Assembly: GCA_002364535.1 (NCBI GenBank)
Contig: DEYL01000040.1
Span: 35,184 to 73,863, forward strand
DNA: 38,680 bases
Source of the DNA: Flavobacteriaceae bacterium UBA3159
Lineage (GTDB): Bacteria > Bacteroidota > Bacteroidia > Flavobacteriales > Flavobacteriaceae
Direction: 5' to 3'
This document shows positions 7,683 to 16,748 of this stretch, piece after piece. Both the position numbers and the translations under genes were made by a program. The first letter of the stretch is position 1; each line of letters starts with the position of its first letter. The notes under the pieces were generated by a model, which did no database searches, was not told the origin of the DNA, and saw nothing but the letters and a program-made list of their open reading frames with translations.

Positions 7683-8963
7683 ATGACTATGAATACCCCA
7701 TTGGCCGAGAGAATGCGCCCAAAAAGTCTTGAAGAATATGTAGGACAAGAACATCTGGTCGGTCCTCAGGGGGGATTAACATCCATCATTAAAAGTGGAA
7801 ACTTACCCTCCATGATTCTGTGGGGCCCACCCGGAACGGGAAAAACTACCCTAGCAAGACTTTTGGCGCTGCAAAAAGAACGACCCTTCTACCAGCTCTC
7901 TGCCATCAACTCGGGTGTAAAAGAAATCAGAGACATTCTACAAAAAGCAGAACATAACGGCGACTTATTCTCCAGCAAAAGCCCCCTTTTGTTCATAGAC
8001 GAAATTCACCGGTTCAGTAAATCTCAACAAGACTCCTTGCTGGGGGCGGTTGAGAAAGGAAGCATCATACTAATCGGAGCTACTACAGAAAACCCCAGTT
8101 TTGAGGTCATCAATGCATTGTTATCCAGATGTCAGATTTATGTCCTTAATACACTGGACAAATCCCAATTACAACAATTGATCTCCAATGCTCTTAGTCG
8201 CGATATCGAATTAAAAAGTAAAAAAATTGAAATCCTTGAAGACCAAGCACTTTTAAAAGTTTCCGGAGGGGATGCCAGAAAATTACTCTCGGCCCTCGAA
8301 CTGGTGATCAACAGCACTCCCGAACCCATAAAAATCGACAATGCATTGGTACAGGAAAAAATTCAAACCCAAATGGCAATGTTCGACAAAAATGGCGATT
8401 TGCATTACGACATCATCTCCGCCTTTATCAAATCCATTAGAGGAAGCGATCCCAATGGGTCAGTTTATTGGTTGGCGAGAATGATTCAAGCAGGGGAAGA
8501 AGTCAAATTTATAGCCCGCAGAATGTTGATCCTTGCATCGGAGGACATCGGCAATGCCAATCCCACTGCACTGGTATTGGCCAACAGCACCTTTCAGGCA
8601 GTAAATATATTGGGTTTGCCCGAGGCCAGAATTCCACTCAGCCAATGTGCCATTTATCTGGCAGGATCTGAAAAAAGCAATGCCTCATTTACCGCTATTA
8701 ATAAAGCACAACAAAAGGTAAAAGAAACGGGAGACCTGGGCGTACCCCTAGCCCTTCGTAATGCACCTACCCAATTGATGAAAGAATTAGACTACGGCAA
8801 AAACTACCAATACGCCCATGATCATGAAAATCATTTTGTCGATATGGAATTCTTACCGAAAGATCTGGAAGGTTTTCGGTTTTATGATCCAGGAGAAAAT
8901 ACCAAAGAAAGTCAAATCCGAAAGTTTCTAAAATTGAGATGGAAAGACAAATACGGCTATTAA
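7683..8963 (+). CDS. rarA: RarA/MgsA-family replication-associated AAA+ ATPase
   Basis: A 426-residue protein. Start at 7683 (MTMNTPLAERMRP) or, as likely, the in-frame ATG at 7689. Walker A GPPGTGKTT at about residues 50-58, Walker B LLFIDEIHRF at about 101-110 and sensor 1 GATTENPSFE follow the RarA pattern, and the C-terminal tetramerisation domain includes DIISAFIKSIRGSDPNGSVYW at about 240-260 and YAHDHE near the end. The family (WRNIP1/Mgs1 in eukaryotes) acts at stalled replication forks. It follows rlmB by 5 bases. Its stop codon overlaps that of the convergent trkH gene by 3 bases of shared TTAA sequence. Confidence 0.94.
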   Translation: MTMNTPLAERMRPKSLEEYVGQEHLVGPQGGLTSIIKSGNLPSMILWGPPGTGKTTLARLLALQKERPFYQLSAINSGVKEIRDILQKAEHNGDLFSSKSPLLFIDEIHRFSKSQQDSLLGAVEKGSIILIGATTENPSFEVINALLSRCQIYVLNTLDKSQLQQLISNALSRDIELKSKKIEILEDQALLKVSGGDARKLLSALELVINSTPEPIKIDNALVQEKIQTQMAMFDKNGDLHYDIISAFIKSIRGSDPNGSVYWLARMIQAGEEVKFIARRMLILASEDIGNANPTALVLANSTFQAVNILGLPEARIPLSQCAIYLAGSEKSNASFTAINKAQQKVKETGDLGVPLALRNAPTQLMKELDYGKNYQYAHDHENHFVDMEFLPKDLEGFRFYDPGENTKESQIRKFLKLRWKDKYGY

Positions 8964-10456
8964 TTTTTCTTCCAAAAGAAAGGCGTAAACAAAATCAAGA
9001 CTGTAAAAAGTTCCAAACGCCCCATCAACATCAAAAAAGAAGACCAATATTTACCGAGAGGGGGTAATTGACTAAAATTACTAGCCGGGCCAAAATCACC
9101 AATGGCCGGGCCTACATTTCCAAGTGAAGAAGCCGCTACCCCTATAGCATTTTCGAAATCCAACCCCATCAATCCAAAAACCAGACTTCCGACTATAAAT
9201 GATATCATGTAAAGAATAAAAAAGGCCAGTATATTACCGATGATTTCTTTACTGACAACCTTACCATTGTATCGTGAGGGAATAATGGCACTGGGATGCA
9301 AGGCCCTCTTGAATTCCAAAAAACCACTTTTGATCATAAGCAAATGTCTCACAATTTTGATTCCTCCAGAGGTGCTTCCTGCAGAACCGCCTAAAAACAT
9401 CAGTCCAAAAAAGAATATGGTCATAAAAGGAGTCCAGGCCGTATAATCAGCAGTAACAAAGCCTGTAGTGGTCACAATGGCCAAAACTTGAAAAAAGGAA
9501 TGCCTAAGACTGCTTTCAACCTTTCCCCAAACCTCTGGATGATCAAAGGAATCCTTGCTGAGGTCAACTTGAGTGACCAGCACAGTAAAAACAATCATGG
9601 AAAAGACAAAAATGAATTTGGCGAAAGCCAAAAATTCATCGTCTTGAAAAACCTTTTTGATTTTGCCTGTAAAGGCAAAATAACTCAATACAAAATTCGA
9701 TCCTGCCAAAAACATAAAGACGATGATGATGTAGTGTACCCAAGGCAAGTGATTCCAGTGAGCCAAACTTGCATTTTTGGTGGAAAACCCGCCGGAGGCC
9801 ATGGTACTCATGGCGTGGTTAAGGGCATCGAATAGGGACATCCCGGCCAAATACAAAAGCAAGGTTTCGACAAAAGTGAAAGAAACATAAATTAACCACA
9901 ATCTTTTAGCTGTATCTGTGATCCTCGGGTGAAGTTTATCACTGTTGGGCCCAGGAGCCTCGGCGGTAAACAACTGCATACCACCAATACCCAGCAGTGG
10001 GAGTATTGCAATGGCCAAAACGATGATTCCCATTCCACCGATCCAATGGGTCATGCTTCGCCAAAAAAGAATACCCGCAGGTAAGGATTCAATATCGGTC
10101 AAAATCGTAGATCCCGTAGCGGTATAACCCGACATGGTTTCAAAAAAAACAGAGGGCAAATCCCGAATTGCATCGGTTAACAGAAAAGGGGTCATTCCAG
10201 TGACTGTTATCAAAACCCATCCCAATGTTACTATTAAATATCCTTCTCTTTTTTGGATTTGAGCTTCGTGGTTTCTGGAAACCAACATCATAAAGCTCCC
10301 CAAAGTCATGACCAAAAAAGCAGAGAGTGTCATCTCGAAAGTTACCCCATCTTTCATCAGCCAACTGGCCATGGTAGCCAAAAGCATCAATCCTCCATTA
10401 AAAAGCAACAAAACGCCTATTATGTGGAGAATAACTTTATGGTTGAATTTGGACAT
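8960..10456 (-). CDS. trkH: TrkH/KtrB-family potassium uptake channel subunit
   Basis: A 498-residue membrane protein with about ten to twelve hydrophobic segments. The four pore loops of the family are visible: SGYTATGST (about residues 110), MTHWIGGMGI with the TrkH-type second region, MASGGFSTKN (about 217) and GSAGSTSGGIKI (about 363), each bearing the selectivity-filter glycine. It imports potassium and is gated by the TrkA subunit, encoded 8 bases upstream in the same operon. The full TrkH layout with the extra N-terminal membrane pair favours TrkH over the shorter KtrB. The gene ends in a stop overlapping that of rarA. Confidence 0.94.
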   Translation of the reverse strand: MSKFNHKVILHIIGVLLLFNGGLMLLATMASWLMKDGVTFEMTLSAFLVMTLGSFMMLVSRNHEAQIQKREGYLIVTLGWVLITVTGMTPFLLTDAIRDLPSVFFETMSGYTATGSTILTDIESLPAGILFWRSMTHWIGGMGIIVLAIAILPLLGIGGMQLFTAEAPGPNSDKLHPRITDTAKRLWLIYVSFTFVETLLLYLAGMSLFDALNHAMSTMASGGFSTKNASLAHWNHLPWVHYIIIVFMFLAGSNFVLSYFAFTGKIKKVFQDDEFLAFAKFIFVFSMIVFTVLVTQVDLSKDSFDHPEVWGKVESSLRHSFFQVLAIVTTTGFVTADYTAWTPFMTIFFFGLMFLGGSAGSTSGGIKIVRHLLMIKSGFLEFKRALHPSAIIPSRYNGKVVSKEIIGNILAFFILYMISFIVGSLVFGLMGLDFENAIGVAASSLGNVGPAIGDFGPASNFSQLPPLGKYWSSFLMLMGRLELFTVLILFTPFFWKKN

Positions 10457-10464
10457 CTGTTACT

Positions 10465-11814
10465 TTATAAAAACAAACTTTCAACACGCCTGATAGACCG
10501 GGGCATGGCACAAACCACAACACGATCACCGGGCATTATGGTATAATCTCCCAAAGCAATTACCCCATGGCCATCTCGTATTACCCCACCAATGGTTGCC
10601 AATCTGGGAAAGTCCAAATCTTTAATTTTGTAATTGGCGACCTTGGAATCGGGATTGACCACAAATTCTAAAATTTCTGCATTGAGGTTGTTAAGTGTAG
10701 TCATATCGACCACCTCTCCCCTTCTAATGTATCTGAAAATTGTATTTGCAGTAAGTAATTTTTTATTGATCAGTGTGTCGATTCCAATAGCTTGAGACAA
10801 ATGGAAATAGTCCATATTTTCTACAAGCGCAATAGTCTTTTCGACTCCTTTGGAATTGGCCATCAGACAAGACATTATATTGGTTTCTGAATTTTCGGTA
10901 ACAGAAATAAAAGCATCCATAGACTCAATAGACTCCTCCTCTAACAATTCAGAACTTCTTCCGTCTCCATGGATGACCATCAAATCGGGTAATTCCTCCG
11001 AGATTTCCATCGCTTTAAGCTTGTTTTGTTCCAGTAAGATCACCCTGAATTTATTATCACAGAGCTCTCTCGCGGTATTAACACCAATTTTACTGCCTCC
11101 AAGGATCATTACGTTTTTAATGGGCTTATTGCTTTTACCTGAAAGCTTCTGAATCTCTTCAACTCCTTCTTCTAGGGTAATAAAAAAAACAGTGTCTCCG
11201 GCTTCAAAAATGGTATCACCTCTGGGAATAAGTGTAAACTGAGTTCCTTTGCGTTGAACAGCAATGGGCATAAAGTGCACATCGGGAAAAATAGAGGCTG
11301 CTTCTTTGACCGATTTTCCAACAAAGGGAACATCGGAGCCCAACTGGGTTCCAATCATAGTCAACGCCCCCTCCTCGAATTCATAGCTGTTGGTAAATGC
11401 GGATTGATCCAGCAGTTGCTGAATTTCGTCTGCAGCCAGTTCTTCGGGAGAAATCAATTCATCCACGCCAATGTCCTGAAAACTAATGGACTCATCGGTA
11501 TTGGTAAATTCTATGTTAGAGATTCGGGCAATGGTTCTTTTAGAGCCCAATTGCTTGGCCAAAGCACAAACCGTAATGTTTACCGATTCTGAGGCGGTAA
11601 CAGCAATCAGCAAGTCAGACTCTGCCGCATTGGATTCCTTCAGCACGTTAAGAGAACAGGCGTTCCCCCTTATGGTTTTAATATCTAAATGCCCTTCAGC
11701 ATAATTCAACCGATCGCGCTCTACGTCGATTAAAGTGATGTCAAGAGATTCGTAGGAGAGCAGCTTTGCCAAGTGAAAACCTACTTCTCCGGCTCCTGCG
11801 ATTATTATTTTCAT
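10465..11814 (-). CDS. trkA: TrkA, NAD-binding regulatory subunit of the potassium transporter
   Basis: A 449-residue cytosolic protein with duplicated RCK units, as in full-length TrkA. First Rossmann fold at the N-terminus: GAGEVGFHLAKLL with the nucleotide-binding acid in IDVERD. Second at about residue 235: ILGGSKIGVNTAREL with LLEQNK. Each is followed by a TrkA-C domain; in the first the stretch VGKSVKEAASIFPD, in the second RLATIGGVIRDG and PGDRVVVCA. It controls TrkH opening by nucleotide binding. First gene of trkA-trkH. Its leader carries a dyad and a -7-like element. Confidence 0.95.
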   Translation of the reverse strand: MKIIIAGAGEVGFHLAKLLSYESLDITLIDVERDRLNYAEGHLDIKTIRGNACSLNVLKESNAAESDLLIAVTASESVNITVCALAKQLGSKRTIARISNIEFTNTDESISFQDIGVDELISPEELAADEIQQLLDQSAFTNSYEFEEGALTMIGTQLGSDVPFVGKSVKEAASIFPDVHFMPIAVQRKGTQFTLIPRGDTIFEAGDTVFFITLEEGVEEIQKLSGKSNKPIKNVMILGGSKIGVNTARELCDNKFRVILLEQNKLKAMEISEELPDLMVIHGDGRSSELLEEESIESMDAFISVTENSETNIMSCLMANSKGVEKTIALVENMDYFHLSQAIGIDTLINKKLLTANTIFRYIRRGEVVDMTTLNNLNAEILEFVVNPDSKVANYKIKDLDFPRLATIGGVIRDGHGVIALGDYTIMPGDRVVVCAMPRSIRRVESLFL

Positions 11815-11818
11815 AATA

Positions 11819-11834
11819 TAAGTTCGAGAACTTA
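11819..11834 (-). promoter_or_regulatory. Inverted repeat in the trkA leader
   Basis: TAAGTTC-GA-GAACTTA: perfect 7-bp arms with a 2-base centre, lying between the trkA -7-like element and the start codon at 11814. Position fits either an operator over the transcription start or a small 5' mRNA element. A 2-base centre is too tight for an RNA loop, so a protein-binding site is the better guess. Confidence 0.45.
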
Positions 11835-11837
11835 ATG

Positions 11838-11845
11838 CAAATATA
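11838..11845 (-). promoter_or_regulatory. Probable -7 element of the trkA-trkH promoter
   Basis: On the minus strand TATATTTG matches TAnnTTTG, 23 bases in front of the trkA start codon. No good TTG was found at the -33 position, so confidence is moderate. Confidence 0.45.
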
Positions 11846-11915
11846 ATAAAACCATTGGGGTCACTTTTTTAATTCTATGAAATCATAATGGTTTGCATTT
11901 ATCATATCTTTGCGT

Positions 11916-12656
11916 ATGGCCAATAAACAAGTGGTTCCCTACCAAAACAAAAAAAGTTCAAAAAAAACTCAAGTTCGTCAAATGTTTGATGGAATCTCAC
12001 CTCAATACGACCTGATGAACCGGATTATTTCGGGTGGTATCGACCTAAAGTGGAGAAAAAATGTAGTGGCCTTACTGCTGCCAAAAAAACCTAAAAAAAT
12101 TTTGGATGTGGCCACAGGAACCGCAGATTTGGCAGTTGCACTAGCCCAAACCCAAGCCACTGAAATTGTTGGAATCGATATTTCCGATGGAATGCTGGAT
12201 ATAGGCAAAAAAAAGGTCAAAAAAAGTCAATTACAAAAAAGCATAAAAATGGAAATCGGAGACAGTGAAAATATTGACTATCCTACCGATTATTTCGATG
12301 CCGTTACCGTTGCTTTTGGAGTGAGAAATTTTGAAAACCTCGACAAAGGGCTATTGGAAATCCTAAGGGTTCTCCGACCGGGGGGCGATTTGATCATTTT
12401 GGAAACCGCTGTTCCCCAAAAATTCCTCCTGCGTCAGTTCTACCGTTTTTACACCAATTTTATCATGCCCTTAGTCGGTTGGATTTTTTCCAAAGACAAA
12501 TCTGCCTATCAATATCTATCTGACTCTGCAAATGCTTTTCCTTTTGGCGAAGCTTTCAACAATATTTTAGCAAAAAATGGGTTTATAGCTATAGAGGATA
12601 TTCCACAAACCTTGGGAGTAGCTTCTATTTATCGTGCTCAAAAACCGACGCAATAA
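11916..12656 (+). CDS. ubiE: Demethylmenaquinone methyltransferase, UbiE/MenG family
   Basis: A 246-residue class I SAM-dependent methyltransferase. The ATG at 11916 is chosen; a TTG six bases upstream would add only MR. Family signatures are present: VRQMFDGISPQYDLMNRIISGGID near residues 20-45, motif I LDVATGTADLA at about 68-78, YFDAVTVAFGVRNFENLDKGLLEI at about 128 and the post-motif VLRPGGDLIILETA. It catalyses the final C-methylation of menaquinone, the quinone expected in this phylum. It overlaps porT by 23 bases and so is translationally linked to it. Confidence 0.93.
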   Translation: MANKQVVPYQNKKSSKKTQVRQMFDGISPQYDLMNRIISGGIDLKWRKNVVALLLPKKPKKILDVATGTADLAVALAQTQATEIVGIDISDGMLDIGKKKVKKSQLQKSIKMEIGDSENIDYPTDYFDAVTVAFGVRNFENLDKGLLEILRVLRPGGDLIILETAVPQKFLLRQFYRFYTNFIMPLVGWIFSKDKSAYQYLSDSANAFPFGEAFNNILAKNGFIAIEDIPQTLGVASIYRAQKPTQ

Positions 12657-13386
12657 AATTATTTTTCATGTAACTGCCCTATTTTGCATTGTGGGCAACT
12701 TCGCTTATGCACAATATCCTAAGGTAAGAGAAAAGATAATAAACCTACCAACTTTTGATGATCGTTTTCTTCACTATGGTTATTACGTTGGTGTCAACTC
12801 CTATGATTTTAAGTTTTTATACGAAGAAAGTTATTATGAGGTAAAATTCAAAGACATAGAGGTGCAGTCCACAACCGGCTTTAATGTTGGATTGATCGGT
12901 GACTTGCGGGTCAATAAATATATCAACATCAGAATCGAACCCGGTTTGTATTATTCCAAAAGAGATTTAATTTTTCATAAACACCCCCTTTTTACAGATG
13001 AATCTGATCGTTTTAGGGAAGTAAAATCAACCTACATTCACCTTCCATTGATGGTTAAATTCAGTGCTGCGCGCATCAACAATTTCAGACCCTTTGTGTT
13101 GGCTGGAATCTCTTCAGATTTCAACCTTTCGAGCAACCACAAAAATATTGACGACAACTTCAGTAACGTATTCAGAACAGAACCTCATAATTTTAATTAT
13201 GAAATAGGCTTGGGATTCGATTTTTATCTGTTCTACTTTAAATTCTCCCCATCCATAAGGGGAATATTTTCTATGCAAAACGAGGTGATTCCTGATAGTG
13301 TGAGTGACCCCGCAGACAGCCCTTGGACGGGTGGTATCACAAAAATGGTCAGTCGGGGGTTTGCCATCAACTTCACTTTCGAATAA
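12634..13386 (+). CDS. porT: PorT-family outer-membrane protein of type IX secretion
   Basis: A 250-residue protein read from a GTG at 12634, inside the 3' end of ubiE. With this start residues 1-26 make a good signal peptide (basic start KNRRNK, hydrophobic core, cleavage after FAYA before Q). The mature part is a beta-rich barrel (GFNVGLIGDLRVNKYINIRIEPGLYYSKRD-type strands, LPLMVKFSA, RPFVLAGISSDFNL, EIGLGFDFYLFYFKFSPSIR) ending in the aromatic AINFTFE. This matches the PorT family needed for type IX secretion and gliding in Bacteroidetes. No ATG is available near the start. The ubiE-porT order followed by a SpoU methylase is, from memory, common in Flavobacteriia. Confidence 0.85.
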   Translation: MLKNRRNKIIFHVTALFCIVGNFAYAQYPKVREKIINLPTFDDRFLHYGYYVGVNSYDFKFLYEESYYEVKFKDIEVQSTTGFNVGLIGDLRVNKYINIRIEPGLYYSKRDLIFHKHPLFTDESDRFREVKSTYIHLPLMVKFSAARINNFRPFVLAGISSDFNLSSNHKNIDDNFSNVFRTEPHNFNYEIGLGFDFYLFYFKFSPSIRGIFSMQNEVIPDSVSDPADSPWTGGITKMVSRGFAINFTFE

Positions 13387-13396
13387 TTAACCCTGA

Positions 13397-14116
13397 TCAA
13401 GGGCGAAAAATCTCACTTAATAAAATGGCAGTTGCTGTAGCGACGTTGAGACTTTCGGGCCCGACATCTCCGATGCGAGAAGGTATAGTAATTCGATTTT
13501 CGATCTTTTTTAATAATTTATGACCGATCCCATTAGATTCACCCCCCATTACCAAAAGCCCATGGCTTGGAAAGGATTCTTGGTAATGCGAATTTCCATC
13601 GAGGGTGGCAGCGTAAACCTTGGTGTTGCAATTTTCGATTAAAGACAGCAGGTCAACATAGTGGCATCGTACCCTAGCGATCGATCCCATAGTAGATTGG
13701 ATAACCTTAGGATTAAAACAATCTACCGTATTGGGACTGCAAAAAAGATTTTTGATCCCAAACCAATCACACAATCTTATTATAGTTCCCAAATTACCAG
13801 GATCAGCAACACTGTCCAAAACAAGAGAAAACTTGTCAAGGTCTGTATCAGCATTACTGTATTTAGGCAACTGAAAGACCCCCAACATGGGGGAGGCGGA
13901 TGCCAAATGGGATATTTTTTTTATTACAGAGGGATCGACTATGGTGTGAGGAGTTTTTTGAAGCGGTACGGTAGTGTAAATTTGATCGGCTTTCCAACCG
14001 GAATCCAATAATTCATTCACCAATTTTTCGCCTTCAGCAACAAAAAAACCGCTTTCTTGCCTGTATTTTTTTCGGGATAATTGACGGATATGTTTCTGTT
14101 GATTTTTGCTTAACAT
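13397..14116 (-). CDS. SpoU/TrmH-family RNA 2'-O-methyltransferase
   Basis: A 239-residue SPOUT methyltransferase. The N-terminal part starts MLSKNQQKHIRQLSRKKYRQ and has a substrate-binding fold (FFVAEGEKLVNELL) common to TsnR/AviRb-like and RlmB-like enzymes. Motif 1 LDSVADPGNLGTIIRLCDWFG is at about residues 95-115, motif 2 LLVMGGESNGIG at about 188-199 and motif 3 IGDVGPESLNVATATAILLSEI at the C-terminus. The target RNA cannot be told. It is convergent with porT (10 bases apart) and divergent from the following TamA-like gene, with only 45 bases between starts. Confidence 0.85.
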   Translation of the reverse strand: MLSKNQQKHIRQLSRKKYRQESGFFVAEGEKLVNELLDSGWKADQIYTTVPLQKTPHTIVDPSVIKKISHLASASPMLGVFQLPKYSNADTDLDKFSLVLDSVADPGNLGTIIRLCDWFGIKNLFCSPNTVDCFNPKVIQSTMGSIARVRCHYVDLLSLIENCNTKVYAATLDGNSHYQESFPSHGLLVMGGESNGIGHKLLKKIENRITIPSRIGDVGPESLNVATATAILLSEIFRP

Positions 14117-14161
14117 CCAAAAAACGTAATTTTAGCAAATATTCTTCCCATGAATTACATA

Positions 14162-16705
14162 ATGTCAACAAAGTTAGCGATAATCTTTCTCTTATTGATG
14201 ATATTTAATGGGTGTGCTGGTGCCAAAAAAATTGCAGGGAATCAATACTTACTGGAGAAGAATACAATCTTTAAAAACAATCAGGAATTAACAAATGATC
14301 CGATAAAGTTTTTGCTGGTGGATCAGCCCAACAAAAAATTGTTGGGAATCCCATTCAAAAGAAATATATACTCCCTGGCTAGATCCAATTCGGATTCTGT
14401 TTTTAACGATTGGCTCTACAAAAAGAAAAACAGAAAAAAGCGCCTGGAAAATTGGCTTTCCCCCAAGCAAGTAAAGGAATTGAGTAGGTACAAATCCAAC
14501 TTCAACAATTGGCTTAAAAAGTCTGGAGAGGCACCTGTTTTTTTGGACAGCACCTCCATTCAAAAAAGCATCAATCGCTTGCGACAATTTCACAAAAATC
14601 AGGGCTATTTTGATACGGAAGTCCTATCGAATAACACATTGGGTACCGACCGTAGAGCCAGTGTTCAATATTTTATTAAGACCGGAGAACGATATAGCAT
14701 TGACTCGGTAAGCAAAAAAATAAGCTCCCCTGCCTTGGATTCGCTCTATGAATTGTCCCCAGCAAAGCGTTTGATCCAAAAGGGATATCCCTTTGAGATC
14801 GACCGGTTTGAAGCCGAGCGTTCGAGGTTGATTAATTTTTTTAGAAATAACGGTGTTTACAACTTTCAGCAAAACAGCATTCAATATACGGCGGCAATTG
14901 ATAGCAGCGGTGTAGATACCAAAATCCCTGTGGTGATCGAAATCTCTGACCTACAAAAAAGAGAAAATAATACCCTAAAAAATGTTCCCTACCGCATCCA
15001 TCCTGTTTCAAAAATTAATGTCTATGTAGATACTCCTGGCCAACTGGGTCAACTTTCCAGCTATACCGACAGCATCAATTATAAGGATTTTACCGTTTAT
15101 TTTAAGGGAAAATTAAAATACAAGCCCAAAGCCTTGGGAGAAGTCATCTTTATTCAAAAAGGGCAAGCCTACAGCGATTTGAAAAGAACACAAACCTATC
15201 GATACATCTCCAACCTCAGGAATTTTAAATACCCCAGTATTACTTTCAGCCTTATGAACAAAGATCGTCCGGATTTGGTAGCCAATATATTTTTAAATCC
15301 CAAAGAGCGTTTTTCGATGGGTTTTGATCTAGACTTGTCCCATTCCAACATCCAAGATTTTGGATTTTCAATAGGAAGTTCTTTTGGCATTAGAAATATT
15401 TTCAGGGGGGCAGAAATTCTCGAAATAGGGGTTAAAAACACCTTAGGTTCCTCCAGCGATATCGCCTCAATTGAACAACATTTATTCAACCTTTACGAAC
15501 TGGGGGCAGACATTAAGTTGAGGTTTCCAAGGATTCTTTTTCCTGTAAATGTTGACCGCATCATTCCCAAAATGATGAATCCTTCCACTGATGTCACTTT
15601 TAATGCTACCCTCCAACAAAATATCGGATTGGACAAACAATATTTCGGAGCCGGCTATCAATTGAACTGGGAACCCAATTCATTGGCCAAACTCAACCTT
15701 AAAATTATTGATTTAGAGTTTATCAATAACCAAAACATCAGTAATTATTTCAATGTTTATAAAAATTCCTACGATAAACTAAATCAAATTGCCAAATCTT
15801 ATAACAACAAGCCCGAAAATATCGATGCCAAAGGAAATCTTAAAATTCCGGGAGGTGCCAACGACTTTATATACCAAGTACGCAACAATCAAACCACGTT
15901 GACAGCAGAAGACACCAAATACCAAGATGTAAACTTGATCAAAGAACGACAAACCCGTTTGACCACCAACAACCTGATTTTTGGTTCTTCATTTCTGTTG
16001 AATTACAAAACTCAACAAAACATACTGGATGAATCTTTTTTTCAATTGCAATGGAAACTGAGTTTTGTAGGAACATTACTAAACGAAATAATAAAATCTA
16101 CCAATGCACAAAAAAACGAGAACAACCAGTATAAAATTGCCGGTGTTACGCCCTCCCAATATATCAAGACAGAATTAAATTACATCAAACATTGGCAATT
16201 ATCTGCCAGAACGGTTTTGGCACTGCGTGCTTTTGGGGGCATCGCTATCCCCTTTGGCAACGCCAATAGCATCCCTTTTACAAGATCCTATTTTTCGGGA
16301 GGATCCAATGACAACCGTGGGTGGAGGGCCTATAAGTTAGGGCCGGGAGGTAGCAACAACCTCAATGAATTTAATGAAGCCAATTTGAAATTGACTTTAA
16401 ATTTAGAATATCGTTTTCCATTAGTCGGTAAAATGAACGGTGCCTTTTTTATCGATGCCGGAAACATCTGGAATGTTCTGGACAACGTTACTGATCCTGA
16501 TTACCGATTTGACGGCTTTGAAGATTTGACTGAGATTGCAATCGGTACCGGTTTTGGGTTGCGATACGACTTCGATTTTTTTGTTTTTCGTCTGGATACA
16601 GGCTTCAAAACTTATAACCCCTCACTTCCTCAATCCTCGAGATGGCAAACAGAATATGCCATTAGTAATGCTGTTTTTAATATTGGTATAAATTATCCAT
16701 TTTAA
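14162..16705 (+). CDS. TamA/BamA-family (Omp85) outer-membrane lipoprotein, TamL-like
   Basis: An 847-residue protein from the ATG at 14162 (an ATG 12 bases upstream is also in frame). The N-terminus is a lipoprotein signal with lipobox FNGC, cysteine at residue 18, followed by GAKKIAGNQYLLEKN. Residues about 130-390 contain POTRA-like units (INRLRQFHKNQGYFDTEV, GERYSIDSV, RSRLINFFRNNGVYNF). The C-terminal half is an Omp85 barrel with the conserved FTRSYFSGGSNDNRGWRAYKLGPG region at about 720 and final strand AVFNIGINYPF. Lipidation separates it from BamA and fits the Bacteroidetes TamL group, which acts in outer-membrane homeostasis. TamB is not adjacent. Confidence 0.85.
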   Translation: MSTKLAIIFLLLMIFNGCAGAKKIAGNQYLLEKNTIFKNNQELTNDPIKFLLVDQPNKKLLGIPFKRNIYSLARSNSDSVFNDWLYKKKNRKKRLENWLSPKQVKELSRYKSNFNNWLKKSGEAPVFLDSTSIQKSINRLRQFHKNQGYFDTEVLSNNTLGTDRRASVQYFIKTGERYSIDSVSKKISSPALDSLYELSPAKRLIQKGYPFEIDRFEAERSRLINFFRNNGVYNFQQNSIQYTAAIDSSGVDTKIPVVIEISDLQKRENNTLKNVPYRIHPVSKINVYVDTPGQLGQLSSYTDSINYKDFTVYFKGKLKYKPKALGEVIFIQKGQAYSDLKRTQTYRYISNLRNFKYPSITFSLMNKDRPDLVANIFLNPKERFSMGFDLDLSHSNIQDFGFSIGSSFGIRNIFRGAEILEIGVKNTLGSSSDIASIEQHLFNLYELGADIKLRFPRILFPVNVDRIIPKMMNPSTDVTFNATLQQNIGLDKQYFGAGYQLNWEPNSLAKLNLKIIDLEFINNQNISNYFNVYKNSYDKLNQIAKSYNNKPENIDAKGNLKIPGGANDFIYQVRNNQTTLTAEDTKYQDVNLIKERQTRLTTNNLIFGSSFLLNYKTQQNILDESFFQLQWKLSFVGTLLNEIIKSTNAQKNENNQYKIAGVTPSQYIKTELNYIKHWQLSARTVLALRAFGGIAIPFGNANSIPFTRSYFSGGSNDNRGWRAYKLGPGGSNNLNEFNEANLKLTLNLEYRFPLVGKMNGAFFIDAGNIWNVLDNVTDPDYRFDGFEDLTEIAIGTGFGLRYDFDFFVFRLDTGFKTYNPSLPQSSRWQTEYAISNAVFNIGINYPF

Positions 16706-16720
16706 ACTGAAAAAGTTTGA

Positions 16721-16728
16721 TACTTTTG
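16721..16728 (+). promoter_or_regulatory. Probable -7 element of the fbaA promoter
   Basis: TACTTTTG fits TAnnTTTG and ends 20 bases before the fbaA start. The -33 position, at the end of the preceding gene, reads TTTA rather than TTTG, so only half of the consensus is met. Confidence 0.45.
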
Positions 16729-16748
16729 TTATTGTAAACCAATTTTTA

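Noticed and set aside
11905..11912. TATCTTTG as a promoter for ubiE
   Set aside because: The motif ends 3 bases before the ATG at 11916 and lacks a TTG at the -33 position; transcription would start at or inside the start codon. Only a leaderless mRNA would rescue it.
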